Shown here piece by piece: positions 5,974 to 12,323 of a stretch of DNA of 20,176 nucleotides (position 1 is its first letter; the number at the start of each line of letters is the position of its first letter). Origin of the DNA: Chloroflexota bacterium (GTDB taxonomy: Bacteria; Chloroflexota; Limnocylindria; Limnocylindrales; CSP1-4). The translations under genes were made by a program, and so were the position numbers. The DNA lies in contig JAJYJR010000034.1 in the NCBI GenBank assembly GCA_021789355.1, positions 1 to 20,176 of the forward strand, in the 5' to 3' direction. Below the pieces are notes generated by a model that worked only from the letters and a program-made list of their open reading frames with translations, ran no database searches and was not told the DNA's origin.

Positions 5974-7425
5974 TCAGTCCGCCGGAAAGGCGGAGAGAAG
6001 CTCCTCGGCAGTGACTTCCGCGACAGCGCGCGCGATTCGCCCGAAGCCGCGCCTAGATACGGCAACGACAGGCGTGTCCCGATCTCCGCCGGCCATCCGA
6101 AGTGTGGCATCTTCCAGCTCGGCGATGTCCGATCCGTCGAGGGGCTTCGCAGACCGCCATTTGATCGTCCCTACGAAGGCAAGCTGGAGCTTGTCGCCAG
6201 GATCCTCGCGATCGGCACCGACGAGATCGATCTCAACCTTGTTGTCCTTGGTCCAGAACCCGCCGACGATTCTCGCACCCTTGAATCGGCCATCGCCTGC
6301 GGCGCTCAGTCGTTCGAGCGCAGAGCGAACGATCGGTTCGACCGCGGTGCCGGAGTAGTCCAAGAAGGCCCTAGCTATCTGGGCAGCGTTCGTAGCTCCG
6401 ATCCCGCGCCCGATCTCACCGCGAATGGGCTCGATGAAGCGGAGCCAGAATCGCAGGTAGGGGTCCGCCACGCGGTAACGACGCGCATCGGACCTGGCGG
6501 TTGAAAGCGGAAGCGCCGAGGCAATGATGCTCTTGTCACTCAATGCGCGGAGCGGATAGCCCAGGTTTTTTCCATCGATGCCCGAGCCATCAACGATGCC
6601 TTTGTGTGTTCGCTCGCCGGCACCAATGACTGATAGAACCGTTCGGGCGGCGACTGCAGCCGGCAGTTCGCCGTCGAGGATCCGTGCGGCTGCGGTTACG
6701 AACTCCGAGGTGGGATCCGCTAGCTCCTTGCGTAGGAACGACTCGAGGCTGCCGCCGCGCCACAGATCCACAATCCTCGGGAAGCCACCTGTGATGAGGT
6801 AGGCGTCAATCGCAGCGTCGCCGCTCCGACCAGTGATCTGTGAGACCTCGAGCGGAGAAAGTGGTTCCACGACCATCTGGCGCGTCGGACGCTGAAACAG
6901 CGGAAAGCCATACGTCGTGAGCCGAGTCATCATCGAGAGGTCAGAGCCGATCAGAACAACAATGACCGGCAACTTCTGCAACTCCCTCCAGGCAGCCCGG
7001 ATCGCACCTTCCTGTGGGCTCGGTGCTGGGTTACCTTCGGCGTCCCGGACCTTGTCGCACAGATCTGGGAACTCGTCGAGAACGATGACGGATGGCCGCT
7101 CCCGTGACGCGTTCGCCGCCGCTGTGACCAGGGCAGCCTGCCAGTCGCCAAAGGTAACGCCTGACGCCTGAGTAGCAGACGGTAGCGACGATGCGGCTAG
7201 GGCGTCGCGGAACCGTCCGAGTTCGCGCGTCTCGGTGTAACCGTGAGCCTCGAAGAAGACCGCTGGGCCATCGTAGCCTTCGAGCCATCGCTCGGCGAGC
7301 GCGCTCTTGCCCACCTGCCGTCGACCTCGAATGGTGACAAGGCGGCCTTCGCCGGTCTGTCGGCACTCGTCGAGCTCGGTCTGGAGGACACGCAACTCCC
7401 TGCCCCGCCCAACGAACCTTGGCAC
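5974..7425 (-). CDS. Archaeal-type ATPase (SSO1545-like) fused to a DUF234 PD-(D/E)xK nuclease-like domain
   Basis: 483 residues from a GTG at 7425; GGAG lies 8 bases upstream. It starts FVGRGRELRVL, typical of this family. Walker A is GRRQVGKS (34-41) and Walker B is VIVLDEF (113-119, Asp117/Glu118); a sensor-like GSDLSMM is at 160-166 and a winged-helix region spans about 255-325. RYRVADPYLRFWLRFIEP (317-333) is the usual junction to DUF234. The C-terminal domain keeps EIDLV (Glu398, Asp400) and Lys422-Trp423 of the nuclease core, but the acidic residue normally two before the lysine is Thr420, so cleavage activity is doubtful. These proteins are common and multi-copy in archaea and some bacteria, and mobility has been suspected for the family. 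Role unknown; here the gene is the sole cargo between inverted repeats. Confidence 0.88.
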   Translation of the reverse strand: MPRFVGRGRELRVLQTELDECRQTGEGRLVTIRGRRQVGKSALAERWLEGYDGPAVFFEAHGYTETRELGRFRDALAASSLPSATQASGVTFGDWQAALVTAAANASRERPSVIVLDEFPDLCDKVRDAEGNPAPSPQEGAIRAAWRELQKLPVIVVLIGSDLSMMTRLTTYGFPLFQRPTRQMVVEPLSPLEVSQITGRSGDAAIDAYLITGGFPRIVDLWRGGSLESFLRKELADPTSEFVTAAARILDGELPAAVAARTVLSVIGAGERTHKGIVDGSGIDGKNLGYPLRALSDKSIIASALPLSTARSDARRYRVADPYLRFWLRFIEPIRGEIGRGIGATNAAQIARAFLDYSGTAVEPIVRSALERLSAAGDGRFKGARIVGGFWTKDNKVEIDLVGADREDPGDKLQLAFVGTIKWRSAKPLDGSDIAELEDATLRMAGGDRDTPVVAVSRRGFGRIARAVAEVTAEELLSAFPAD

Positions 7426-7445
7426 CTGGCGACTCCAATCGACCT

Positions 7446-7468
7446 CGACTCTGAACAGGTCAGAGTCG
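7446..7468. promoter_or_regulatory. Perfect 9-base-arm palindrome between promoter and start of the ATPase gene
   Basis: CGACTCTGA (7446-7454) and TCAGAGTCG (7460-7468) are exact reverse complements around a 5-base spacer. It lies about 20 bases upstream of the GTG at 7425 and about 12 bases downstream of the proposed -10 box, so it would cover the transcription start or form a hairpin in the leader. A related half-site TAGAGTC recurs at 7477-7483. It is a good candidate operator. Confidence 0.6.
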
Positions 7469-7479
7469 GATGTGGTTAG

Positions 7480-7507
7480 AGTCTATCGCACTGGCTCTCA
7501 CAGTCAA
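7480..7507 (-). promoter_or_regulatory. Candidate sigma70-type promoter of the ATPase gene
   Basis: On the minus strand TTGACT (7507-7502) is followed after 16 bases by TAGACT (7485-7480), a good match to -35/-10 elements, about 55 bases before the GTG start. It lies inside the inverted repeats, so the element carries its own promoter. Confidence 0.5.
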
Positions 7508-7555
7508 GGCGTAGCGGCGACACTGCGTGCGGGGCGCCCCCTCCAAGCGCCGAGA

Positions 7556-7578
7556 TTACCAACCGTTCTTGACGCACA
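7556..7578 (-). repeat. Right terminal inverted repeat of the ATPase element
   Basis: Reverse complement of the left end with 21 of 23 identities. It is followed after two bases by TCAGAGGAC (7581-7589), the second copy of the flanking 9-base direct repeat. Confidence 0.72.
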
Positions 7579-7589
7579 TGTCAGAGGAC

Positions 7590-7867
7590 GATCAGGACAT
7601 GACGGGGACGACGCTCGTGCACCTTCAGGGGCGACCGCAGGAGCGCGGTCGATGCGGAGGCGCAGCGCGATGCCGTGGCGATGCTTCGCCAGGGCTACGT
7701 CGTCAGGACGAGGGTCATCCGAACGCGCCGGCGTTCTCCAGCGGCTCTTCGCTCTCGGCCCGATCGGCGCCGACATGGTTCGCGGGACCGCATCGCTCAC
7801 CGTGACCGACGAACATGCGCCGTGGACCCCAGACGATCAGCCGCCGATCGCTGACCGGACCGCGTGA
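7590..7867 (+). pseudogene. Degraded coding region beside the element, frames broken
   Basis: Three partial frames on the plus strand look more protein-like than their surroundings: MTGTTLVHLQGRPQE from an ATG at 7599, then VDAEAQRDAVAMLRQGYVV (about 7648-7704) in a second frame, then VLQRLFALGPIGADMVRG and a tail ending at the stop at 7865-7867 in a third. No single frame joins them, so this may be a gene with frameshifts; no family is recognised. The insertion lies immediately upstream of its possible start. Confidence is low. Confidence 0.22.
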
Positions 7868-7959
7868 CCCACACCCGAGAAATGAACGGGCGAGGGCGAA
7901 CAGAGACCTCTGGATGCTGGGGGTGAGGCAAGTGATCGCCCAGCCAGGGCAGAACGAGC

Positions 7960-9240
7960 CTACTTGTCTCGCACCATGCGGACGTTGATCTCTCGAAAGC
8001 CCTCGGCCTCGAAGAAGCGGCGTGCTGCGAGGTTGAACGCCCAGGTGTCGAGTTCGAGCCGCGAGATCCCGAGTTCTGCGGCGCATGCGCTCATCGCCGC
8101 GATGAGCCGTCGTCCGTGACCCTGCCGCGTCGCCGAGTCGGTAACACAGAGCTGGTGCAGGTAGAGCACGCGATGGACTGCGCGATACGGTGTCTCTGGG
8201 CGCGCTACGACGTCGCCGTGCGCATAGCCCACCACGCGCGTCCCATTGAGAGCGACGAGGAGGTAGCCGTCTGGCTGGGCAAGCAGGTCATCATAGGCAA
8301 CCCGTGTCAGCGTCTCGTCTGACGGCGGCTTGAAGAGGTGCGGGTAGGCGTCGGTGTGCAACTGCTGAACCTCGCGGTTGAGCAGCGAGACAGCTTCGTA
8401 GTCCCCTGGCTCCGCTCGACGCACTGAGCGGCTGGTCACGCTCGTCCCCATGTCGGGACCATCGGCCCGGCCGTCCGTCGCGTCAAGAGCGTCGCGGCAT
8501 TCGCTGGCCTGTGGACGCCGGGTGAGACGCTCGACGCGCTCGGCGAATCCCTCCGCGGCGTCGGTCGGGATCGCGACTGCGACCCCGCGCTGACGAGCGA
8601 GTGCCGCCTCGATGACGGCCGGTTCGGCATCGTGTGCCGCGGCCCAGAGGCCAGCCTCGATCTTCGACGCGATCCGATGCGTCGAAGAGAAGAGCCACGC
8701 CCGAGCGGCGGTGAGGACGAGGTACTCGAGGGGACCGTGTGCTCTTGCCCACCCGATCTCGTCCCGCATCGCCGACGCGATCGCCTCCTCGGGCATCGCA
8801 GCGAGTAAGGAGCGCGCCGGAGGCCCGACGATCGCCTCGCCGTGCCCTCGACAGACGGCCAGATGCAGGACCAGATCGCGATCCCCCTCGCGCGGCCGAC
8901 CGTCCACGACGTTACGCACGGCGCGCCAGCCGCCGGTCGTCAGGTGGAGCTGGAACCGCGGAGCTGGCAAGGCGGGCTGCGACGCCTCGCCAGCGGTCAT
9001 CACGGTGAACTCCAGACCGTTCCCCGGGTAGCGCAGGGGGACGAGCGCACCCACCACGCGACCGAACTGCTGATCGGACAGCTCCGTGTGGCTCAGCGCG
9101 AGGAGGTCGAGGTCGCTGCGCTCCCACAGAAAGCCACCGAGCACGGCGGAGCCGTGGAGGTAGAGGGCCACGAGATCCTCGCCGAGCGCGTCCGTGAGCG
9201 CGCGGCCCACCTCGCGTGCGGCCTCGTGCACGTCTTCCAC
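7960..9240 (-). CDS. Fusion of an AadA-like nucleotidyltransferase and a GNAT acetyltransferase
   Basis: 426 residues from an ATG at 9240; GGAG lies 10 bases upstream. Residues 1-255 resemble aminoglycoside 3''/9-adenylyltransferases: LYLHGSAVLGGF with Gly30-Ser31, then S42-D43-x-D45 (metal-binding aspartates) and LEFTV with Glu77 at the position of the catalytic base, followed by the helical DUF4111-like part (residues 140-240). Residues 268-426 form a whole GNAT domain: RRAEPGDYEAV start, LHQLCVTDSAT then Q-G-H-G (373-376) at the acetyl-CoA loop, and AFNLAARRFFEAEGF at the end. Both halves have full family length, joined by about 20 polar residues. Bifunctional nucleotidyl/acetyl-transferase resistance enzymes are known, so antibiotic modification is possible, but the GNAT half is a general type and the substrate is unproven. 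It follows the DinB-like gene by 7 bases. Confidence 0.85.
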   Translation of the reverse strand: MEDVHEAAREVGRALTDALGEDLVALYLHGSAVLGGFLWERSDLDLLALSHTELSDQQFGRVVGALVPLRYPGNGLEFTVMTAGEASQPALPAPRFQLHLTTGGWRAVRNVVDGRPREGDRDLVLHLAVCRGHGEAIVGPPARSLLAAMPEEAIASAMRDEIGWARAHGPLEYLVLTAARAWLFSSTHRIASKIEAGLWAAAHDAEPAVIEAALARQRGVAVAIPTDAAEGFAERVERLTRRPQASECRDALDATDGRADGPDMGTSVTSRSVRRAEPGDYEAVSLLNREVQQLHTDAYPHLFKPPSDETLTRVAYDDLLAQPDGYLLVALNGTRVVGYAHGDVVARPETPYRAVHRVLYLHQLCVTDSATRQGHGRRLIAAMSACAAELGISRLELDTWAFNLAARRFFEAEGFREINVRMVRDK

Positions 9241-9247
9241 GGGTCTC

Positions 9248-9745
9248 TCACTCCGTGCTGGTGTTCTCGTCGGGGACCTCGTCGGCCAGGGTCAGGCCAG
9301 GAACGCCAACGGCTTCGCGCGCAAGATCCTCGTCGCCGAGGCGGCCGATGATGCGCGCCATCCGGTCCGTGTTCGTCCGGAGCACGCGCAGAGCCTCGTC
9401 CCGGGTTGCGCTCGCGAGCCGTCGGGCCTGTCGGGCGTTGAACCTCGCGCCCTGCTCGACGGTGCGCCGTGCCTGGACCGGCAGCGGACGGCCCGCGGCG
9501 ATCGCTCGCACGATCCCCCCGATGATCAGGTGACCTTGGGCGATGTGCCCGACCACCACGCCGACCGATCGGCCCTCGTCGGGGCAGTCCGCCGACCAGT
9601 CGCGCTCGTGCATGTCGGCCACGAGCGCGATCAGCGCCTCGTTTTCCGCTCGGAACTCGGAGGCGAGAGCCTGAGCGCGACTGCTGGCGACCCCCACGTG
9701 CGGACTGTACGACTCGCCAGGCCCGTCAGAAGGGTGGATGGACAC
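9248..9745 (-). CDS. DinB-like / mycothiol-dependent maleylpyruvate isomerase-type protein, C-terminus short
   Basis: 165 residues with a helical-bundle pattern of the DinB/maleylpyruvate isomerase superfamily. The first helix is F-R-A-E-N-E-A-L-I-A-L-V-A-D-M, then W (residue 50) and VVGHIAQGH, which carries the usual metal-binding histidine of the second helix. The last helix, which normally supplies another His ligand in a G-H-x-x-H-like pattern, is absent: the protein ends PGLTLADEVPDENTSTE. So it may be non-catalytic or truncated. The start at 9745 has no clear ribosome-binding site, and a GTG inside could be used. It is the first gene of a two-gene operon with the fusion enzyme, possibly linked to thiol-dependent detoxification (inference). 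Confidence 0.65.
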   Translation of the reverse strand: MSIHPSDGPGESYSPHVGVASSRAQALASEFRAENEALIALVADMHERDWSADCPDEGRSVGVVVGHIAQGHLIIGGIVRAIAAGRPLPVQARRTVEQGARFNARQARRLASATRDEALRVLRTNTDRMARIIGRLGDEDLAREAVGVPGLTLADEVPDENTSTE

Positions 9746-9968
9746 CGAGGATCGTCGCGGTTACGTCCTCGATCACGATGGTGCCGCTCGGATCCGGAGT
9801 GCCGCCGCTGCTCCATGGCAGGTCGTGGGCGTCCAGGAGGTCTCCGGACACGCGGGCGATCTGATCCGGCCGCGCCGCGGCCTGGGCGTCCGGGATCCGG
9901 CGTTCGAGCTGGCGCGGCCAGTGCCGATCGAGGACGGCAGGTGATGCAGATCTCGGCCGGACCAGCAT
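9726..9968 (-). CDS. Possible small protein or gene remnant, family unknown
   Basis: 80 codons from an ATG at 9968 (MLVRPRSAS). The second half (RIPDAQAAARPDQIARVSGDL, then GTIVIEDVTATILGVHPPF at the end) has the balanced composition and GC-rich third positions of real coding sequence. It overlaps the DinB-like gene start by 20 bases. No family is recognised; it could be the end of a longer gene whose N-terminus has been lost. The competing plus-strand frame looks less likely. Confidence 0.3.
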   Translation of the reverse strand: MLVRPRSASPAVLDRHWPRQLERRIPDAQAAARPDQIARVSGDLLDAHDLPWSSGGTPDPSGTIVIEDVTATILGVHPPF

Positions 9969-10133
9969 GCACGCCCACCGAACGGTTGACCACGGCCTGC
10001 CGAGCGGTGGATGCCCCAATCCACCGACCACCCGCTGGGAGATCGCGGCCCGGGCAGACGGCATCGCCCACGAGCTGGCGCCGATACCTGAGAGCCGACG
10101 CTGAGGGTGGATGATCGTAGCCTCTGGTCGCTT

Positions 10134-10529
10134 CTACAGGTCCCGGGAGTGCCCGTCGATCCAACGGGCGAGCTCTGGCTCCGTCAGCTCTCCGGCCGCC
10201 AGCGCCAGCATCGCCAAGAGGGCCTCCGCATTCGTCGCGGTGAGCTCGACGCCGTTTCGCTCGAGGAAGGCGACCATGACGACGAGCGCGACGCGCTTGT
10301 TGCCGTCGACGTACGGATGGTTCCCGGCGACGCCGAAGGCGTACGCGGCGGCGAGCTCAGCGAGGGTCGCCTGCGGCGCATACAGCCAACGTTGCCGGGG
10401 TCGGGCCAGCGCCGACTCGAGTGCATGCTCGTCGCGCATGCCGTGGGCGCCACCGTGCTCGCGGAGCTGTCGGAAGTGTGCCTCGTCGACGGCGAGGCGC
10501 CCGAGCCGGCGAGGCTCGGGGCGCGTCAC
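10134..10529 (-). CDS. doc: Doc-type (Fic fold) toxin, death-on-curing family
   Basis: 131 residues from a GTG at 10529 that overlaps the antitoxin stop (GTGA). The Fic/Doc motif NHPYVDGNKR (70-79) matches HPFxxGNKR, with His71 as the catalytic histidine. Upstream, G-M-R-D-E-H-A-L-E-S-A-L-A-R-P (30-44) and LAAAYAFGVAGN are standard for Doc, and the protein ends with an E-L-T-E-P-E-L-A-R-W helix. Doc toxins phosphorylate elongation factor Tu and stop translation until neutralised by the partner antitoxin. Length (about 125-135) is normal, so the toxin looks intact. Translational coupling to the antitoxin gene is expected from the 4-base overlap. Confidence 0.92.
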   Translation of the reverse strand: MTRPEPRRLGRLAVDEAHFRQLREHGGAHGMRDEHALESALARPRQRWLYAPQATLAELAAAYAFGVAGNHPYVDGNKRVALVVMVAFLERNGVELTATNAEALLAMLALAAGELTEPELARWIDGHSRDL

Positions 10530-10753
10530 CTGGCGAGCTCGCGGAGCGCCGCCCGATACCGCTTTGCCGCCCGCCGCGTGGCCGCCAGGTCGGCCTCGAG
10601 GTCCTCCGTGAAGGGCGTGAGCAGGATGCCCTCCTCGGTCTCGATGGCCAGTACGCGGTCGCCGGCAGCCAGATCGAGCCGCTCGACCATTTCCTTGGGG
10701 AGCGTGGTGCCCACGGACCCACCGACGCGTCGAAGCGTGATCGTGCGTGACAT
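10526..10753 (-). CDS. AbrB/MazE-type antitoxin paired with Doc
   Basis: 75 residues from an ATG at 10753. Residues 2-47 form a SpoVT/AbrB swapped-hairpin DNA-binding domain: TITLRRVGGSVGTTLPKEMV, then L-D-L-A-A-G-D-R-V-L-A-I-E and G-I-L-L-T-P-F. Residues 48-75 are a charged helix (DLEADLAATRRAAKRYRAAL) suited to wrapping the toxin. It would neutralise Doc and repress its own promoter. No Shine-Dalgarno precedes the ATG; a -10-like TATCTT lies only 6 bases away, so the mRNA may be leaderless. Doc is usually paired with Phd-type antitoxins, but AbrB-like partners also occur. Confidence 0.9.
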   Translation of the reverse strand: MSRTITLRRVGGSVGTTLPKEMVERLDLAAGDRVLAIETEEGILLTPFTEDLEADLAATRRAAKRYRAALRELAR

Positions 10754-10779
10754 GACGTGAAGATAGCACGGACGTGCTA
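10754..10779 (-). promoter_or_regulatory. Operator-like palindrome and -10 box of the toxin-antitoxin operon
   Basis: TAGCAC (10764-10769) and GTGCTA (10774-10779) are exact inverted repeats with a 4-base spacer, 10 bases upstream of the antitoxin ATG. On the minus strand the inner arm runs into TATCTT (10765-10760), a good -10 element, leaving 6 bases to the ATG. An antitoxin dimer bound here would block the promoter. The -35 region is not recognisable. Confidence 0.55.
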
Positions 10780-11040
10780 CTGGCTCCTGCCACCACCACC
10801 CTCGCGTGTCGCGGCGACCGGACACCCGCGCACCGACGGAAGCGTCGGAGTCACCGGACCGCCGAGCGATGAACTCGGAGGTGCGAGTCTGTGGTCGGGG
10901 CGAGAGGAGTCGGCCCCGCCGAACAAGGAGATCCATCCACCGTCAGCCTGGTGCCCACCGGATCCCCTCCCGCTCACAGTCGCGGGCCGGCCGCCGCGCA
11001 GGGACACACGGCTGCGCGACCCGTTGTCAGACCGGCGGCT
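10780..11040. other. Gap without a recognised gene
   Basis: About 260 bases between the toxin-antitoxin promoter and the end of the YceI-like gene. Frames on both strands show no known motif. One stable hairpin, CCGACG/GAAG/CGTCGG (10833-10848), with a purine tetraloop and no T-tract, could be a weak terminator for the YceI operon. Nothing else was seen. Confidence 0.4.
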
Positions 11041-11763
11041 TCACGCCCGATGCAGGACGAGGAGGATCTCTGCCACGCCGTGGTCGGCGAGCGAGCCGAG
11101 GACACCGTATCCGGTTGGTCCCTTGATGCCCCACTCGGAGAATGCGACGGGGATCGATCCGACGACTTCCAGCGTTGAGCCGTCTCGGCGCCCCGAGATC
11201 GTGACGGTGGCCAGGCGCGAGGCCCCGTTCAGCGTGAGCTGACCGGTGGCCATCGCGGTGATGGTCCCGCCCGAGGCGAAGGCCGGGCTCAGGGTGATCG
11301 GTCGCGCCAGCGTGAACGTCGCGTTCGGATGCTCCCGCGTGTCGAGGCTGAGCGCGAACTGCGGCTGTGCCTTGCCACCTGCGGTGACGGCGCTGAGGTC
11401 GACGCCGAACGTTCCACTCGTGACCTCGTCGTTCGCGAGGACGATGGTGCCGGTGACGGCGTTCGTCCTGCCGACGACGTCGCCAGTCATGCCAAGGACG
11501 GTCTGCTGGATCCGGTAACCCGCGATCGATCCGGACGCGACCTCCCAGGTGCCGTCAAGCGGCCCGACCGGGGCGCTGGCGGCACTCGCGGGCAGCGCCA
11601 GCGGAGGTTCGGCCGAGAAGTTGACGTACATGCCGGCAGCCACGACGACGAGGACGAGGAGCACGATCACGCTCGCGAGGATCCACCGCCGCCAGTGACG
11701 CGTTCGCGGAAATCTGCTGGGCGCCCCACCGCGCTGCGCATCCAGCTCAGCCTCAGTCTTCAT
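11041..11763 (-). CDS. Membrane-anchored YceI-like protein
   Basis: 240 residues from an ATG at 11763 overlapping the upstream gene stop (ATGA). A basic stretch (RFPRTRHWRR, 17-26) precedes one membrane helix (28-46), then an exported YceI-type domain (about 70-239). That domain has the lipocalin-like pattern: DGTWEVASGSIAGYRI, VVGRTNAVTGTIVLAND, SGTFGVDLSAVTA, SLDTREHPNATFTL, GQLTLNGASRLATVTISG and a final L-V-L-H. YceI proteins bind long isoprenoid or other lipid-like molecules. It is second in an operon with the nitroreductase-family gene, behind a divergent TetR regulator, suggesting joint handling of a hydrophobic compound or redox carrier (inference). Confidence 0.9.
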   Translation of the reverse strand: MKTEAELDAQRGGAPSRFPRTRHWRRWILASVIVLLVLVVVAAGMYVNFSAEPPLALPASAASAPVGPLDGTWEVASGSIAGYRIQQTVLGMTGDVVGRTNAVTGTIVLANDEVTSGTFGVDLSAVTAGGKAQPQFALSLDTREHPNATFTLARPITLSPAFASGGTITAMATGQLTLNGASRLATVTISGRRDGSTLEVVGSIPVAFSEWGIKGPTGYGVLGSLADHGVAEILLVLHRA

Positions 11764-12254
11764 CCCTCGACCTCTCTGTCGGGTCTGACGCGGAAGACCG
11801 GGAACATCGCCGCGATCCGGTCGAACTCCGCGAGGGGGGCCCGGCGGTCGACCGGGACGAATGAACGAGCCGCGGGCGCGACCTGCAGATGCCGCCGAAG
11901 GATCGGCGCGCGGGCGCCTGGAGCCACCTCTTCGAGGCGCACGTGCTCGCGGTCCCCATGGCGGAGGACCGCCTGTCCGCCGGCAGCCCGCACGTTCGTC
12001 ACCCAGCTCGCCTGCTCGCCGAGCATCGCCACGAGATAGCGCTCGCCTCGATACTCCGCCACGATGAGCGGGAACGAGCGGAGCCGACCGCTCCGGTGGC
12101 CAGGGACCTCGATGGTGACCAGGCGGTTCGGCCCCAGCCCAGCGGACGCGACGATCGCCCACGCGCGGTTGAGCAGCGCCGCAACCCTGTTCGGATGGCC
12201 GCCCTGATACATCCAGCGCTCGTTCCGGTACATCCATCGCTCGATTCGGCCCAC
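11760..12254 (-). CDS. Deazaflavin-dependent nitroreductase family protein (DDN/F420 type)
   Basis: 164 residues from a GTG at 12254; GGAGG sits 8 bases upstream, which settles the start. The N-terminus has a repeated heptad (IERWMYR, NERWMYQ). The split-barrel domain shows LVTIEVPGHRSGRLRSFPLIV, matching the T-x-G-R-x-S-G-x-x-R-x-x-P-L signature of the family, then G-E-R-Y-L-V-A and W-V-T-N-V-R-A-A. Family members reduce substrates with the deazaflavin F420H2, though many are uncharacterised. It overlaps the YceI-like gene by 4 bases and is divergent from the TetR gene, 69 bases apart, the usual arrangement of a regulator with its target. Confidence 0.85.
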   Translation of the reverse strand: MGRIERWMYRNERWMYQGGHPNRVAALLNRAWAIVASAGLGPNRLVTIEVPGHRSGRLRSFPLIVAEYRGERYLVAMLGEQASWVTNVRAAGGQAVLRHGDREHVRLEEVAPGARAPILRRHLQVAPAARSFVPVDRRAPLAEFDRIAAMFPVFRVRPDREVEG

Positions 12255-12323
12255 CCGACGTGCCTCCAGCCAGTCTGACTGCTAACCTGTGGGAAAGATA
12301 CCACATACGGTACTTGGGATGTC
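12255..12323. promoter_or_regulatory. Divergent promoter region with overlapping palindromes (TetR candidate operator)
   Basis: In the 69 bases between the two divergent starts there are two overlapping inverted repeats: TGTGG (12288-12292) with CCACA (12301-12305), and TACC (12299-12302) with GGTA (12309-12312). Regulators of the TetR family typically bind such sites between divergent genes. Both imply that the regulator controls itself and the nitroreductase operon; binding is inference. Confidence 0.4.

Larger units (their letters stand above)
5890..7589. mobile_element. Transposon-like insertion carrying an ATPase-DUF234 gene, with inverted ends and a 9-base direct repeat
   Basis: The left end 5900-5922 matches the reverse complement of 7556-7578 at 21 of 23 positions, with mismatches at 5911/7567 and 5920/7558. 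Weaker similarity continues inward in the same register (for example CTTGG at 5931-5935 and its complement at 7543-7547). Immediately outside, the 9-base sequence TCAGAGGAC occurs in direct orientation at 5890-5898 and 7581-7589, like a target-site duplication, 1 and 2 bases from the inverted repeats. The only gene inside is the ATPase on the minus strand; no transposase is present. The inside looks less GC-rich than its flanks. Inverted ends plus target duplication are the hallmarks of DNA transposition; who moves it is unknown. Confidence 0.72.

Noticed and set aside
11041..12306. 421-codon frame joining the YceI-like and nitroreductase regions into one protein
   Set aside because: The upstream part is out of frame with the nitroreductase domain; the ATGA overlap and separate ribosome-binding sites fit two genes.
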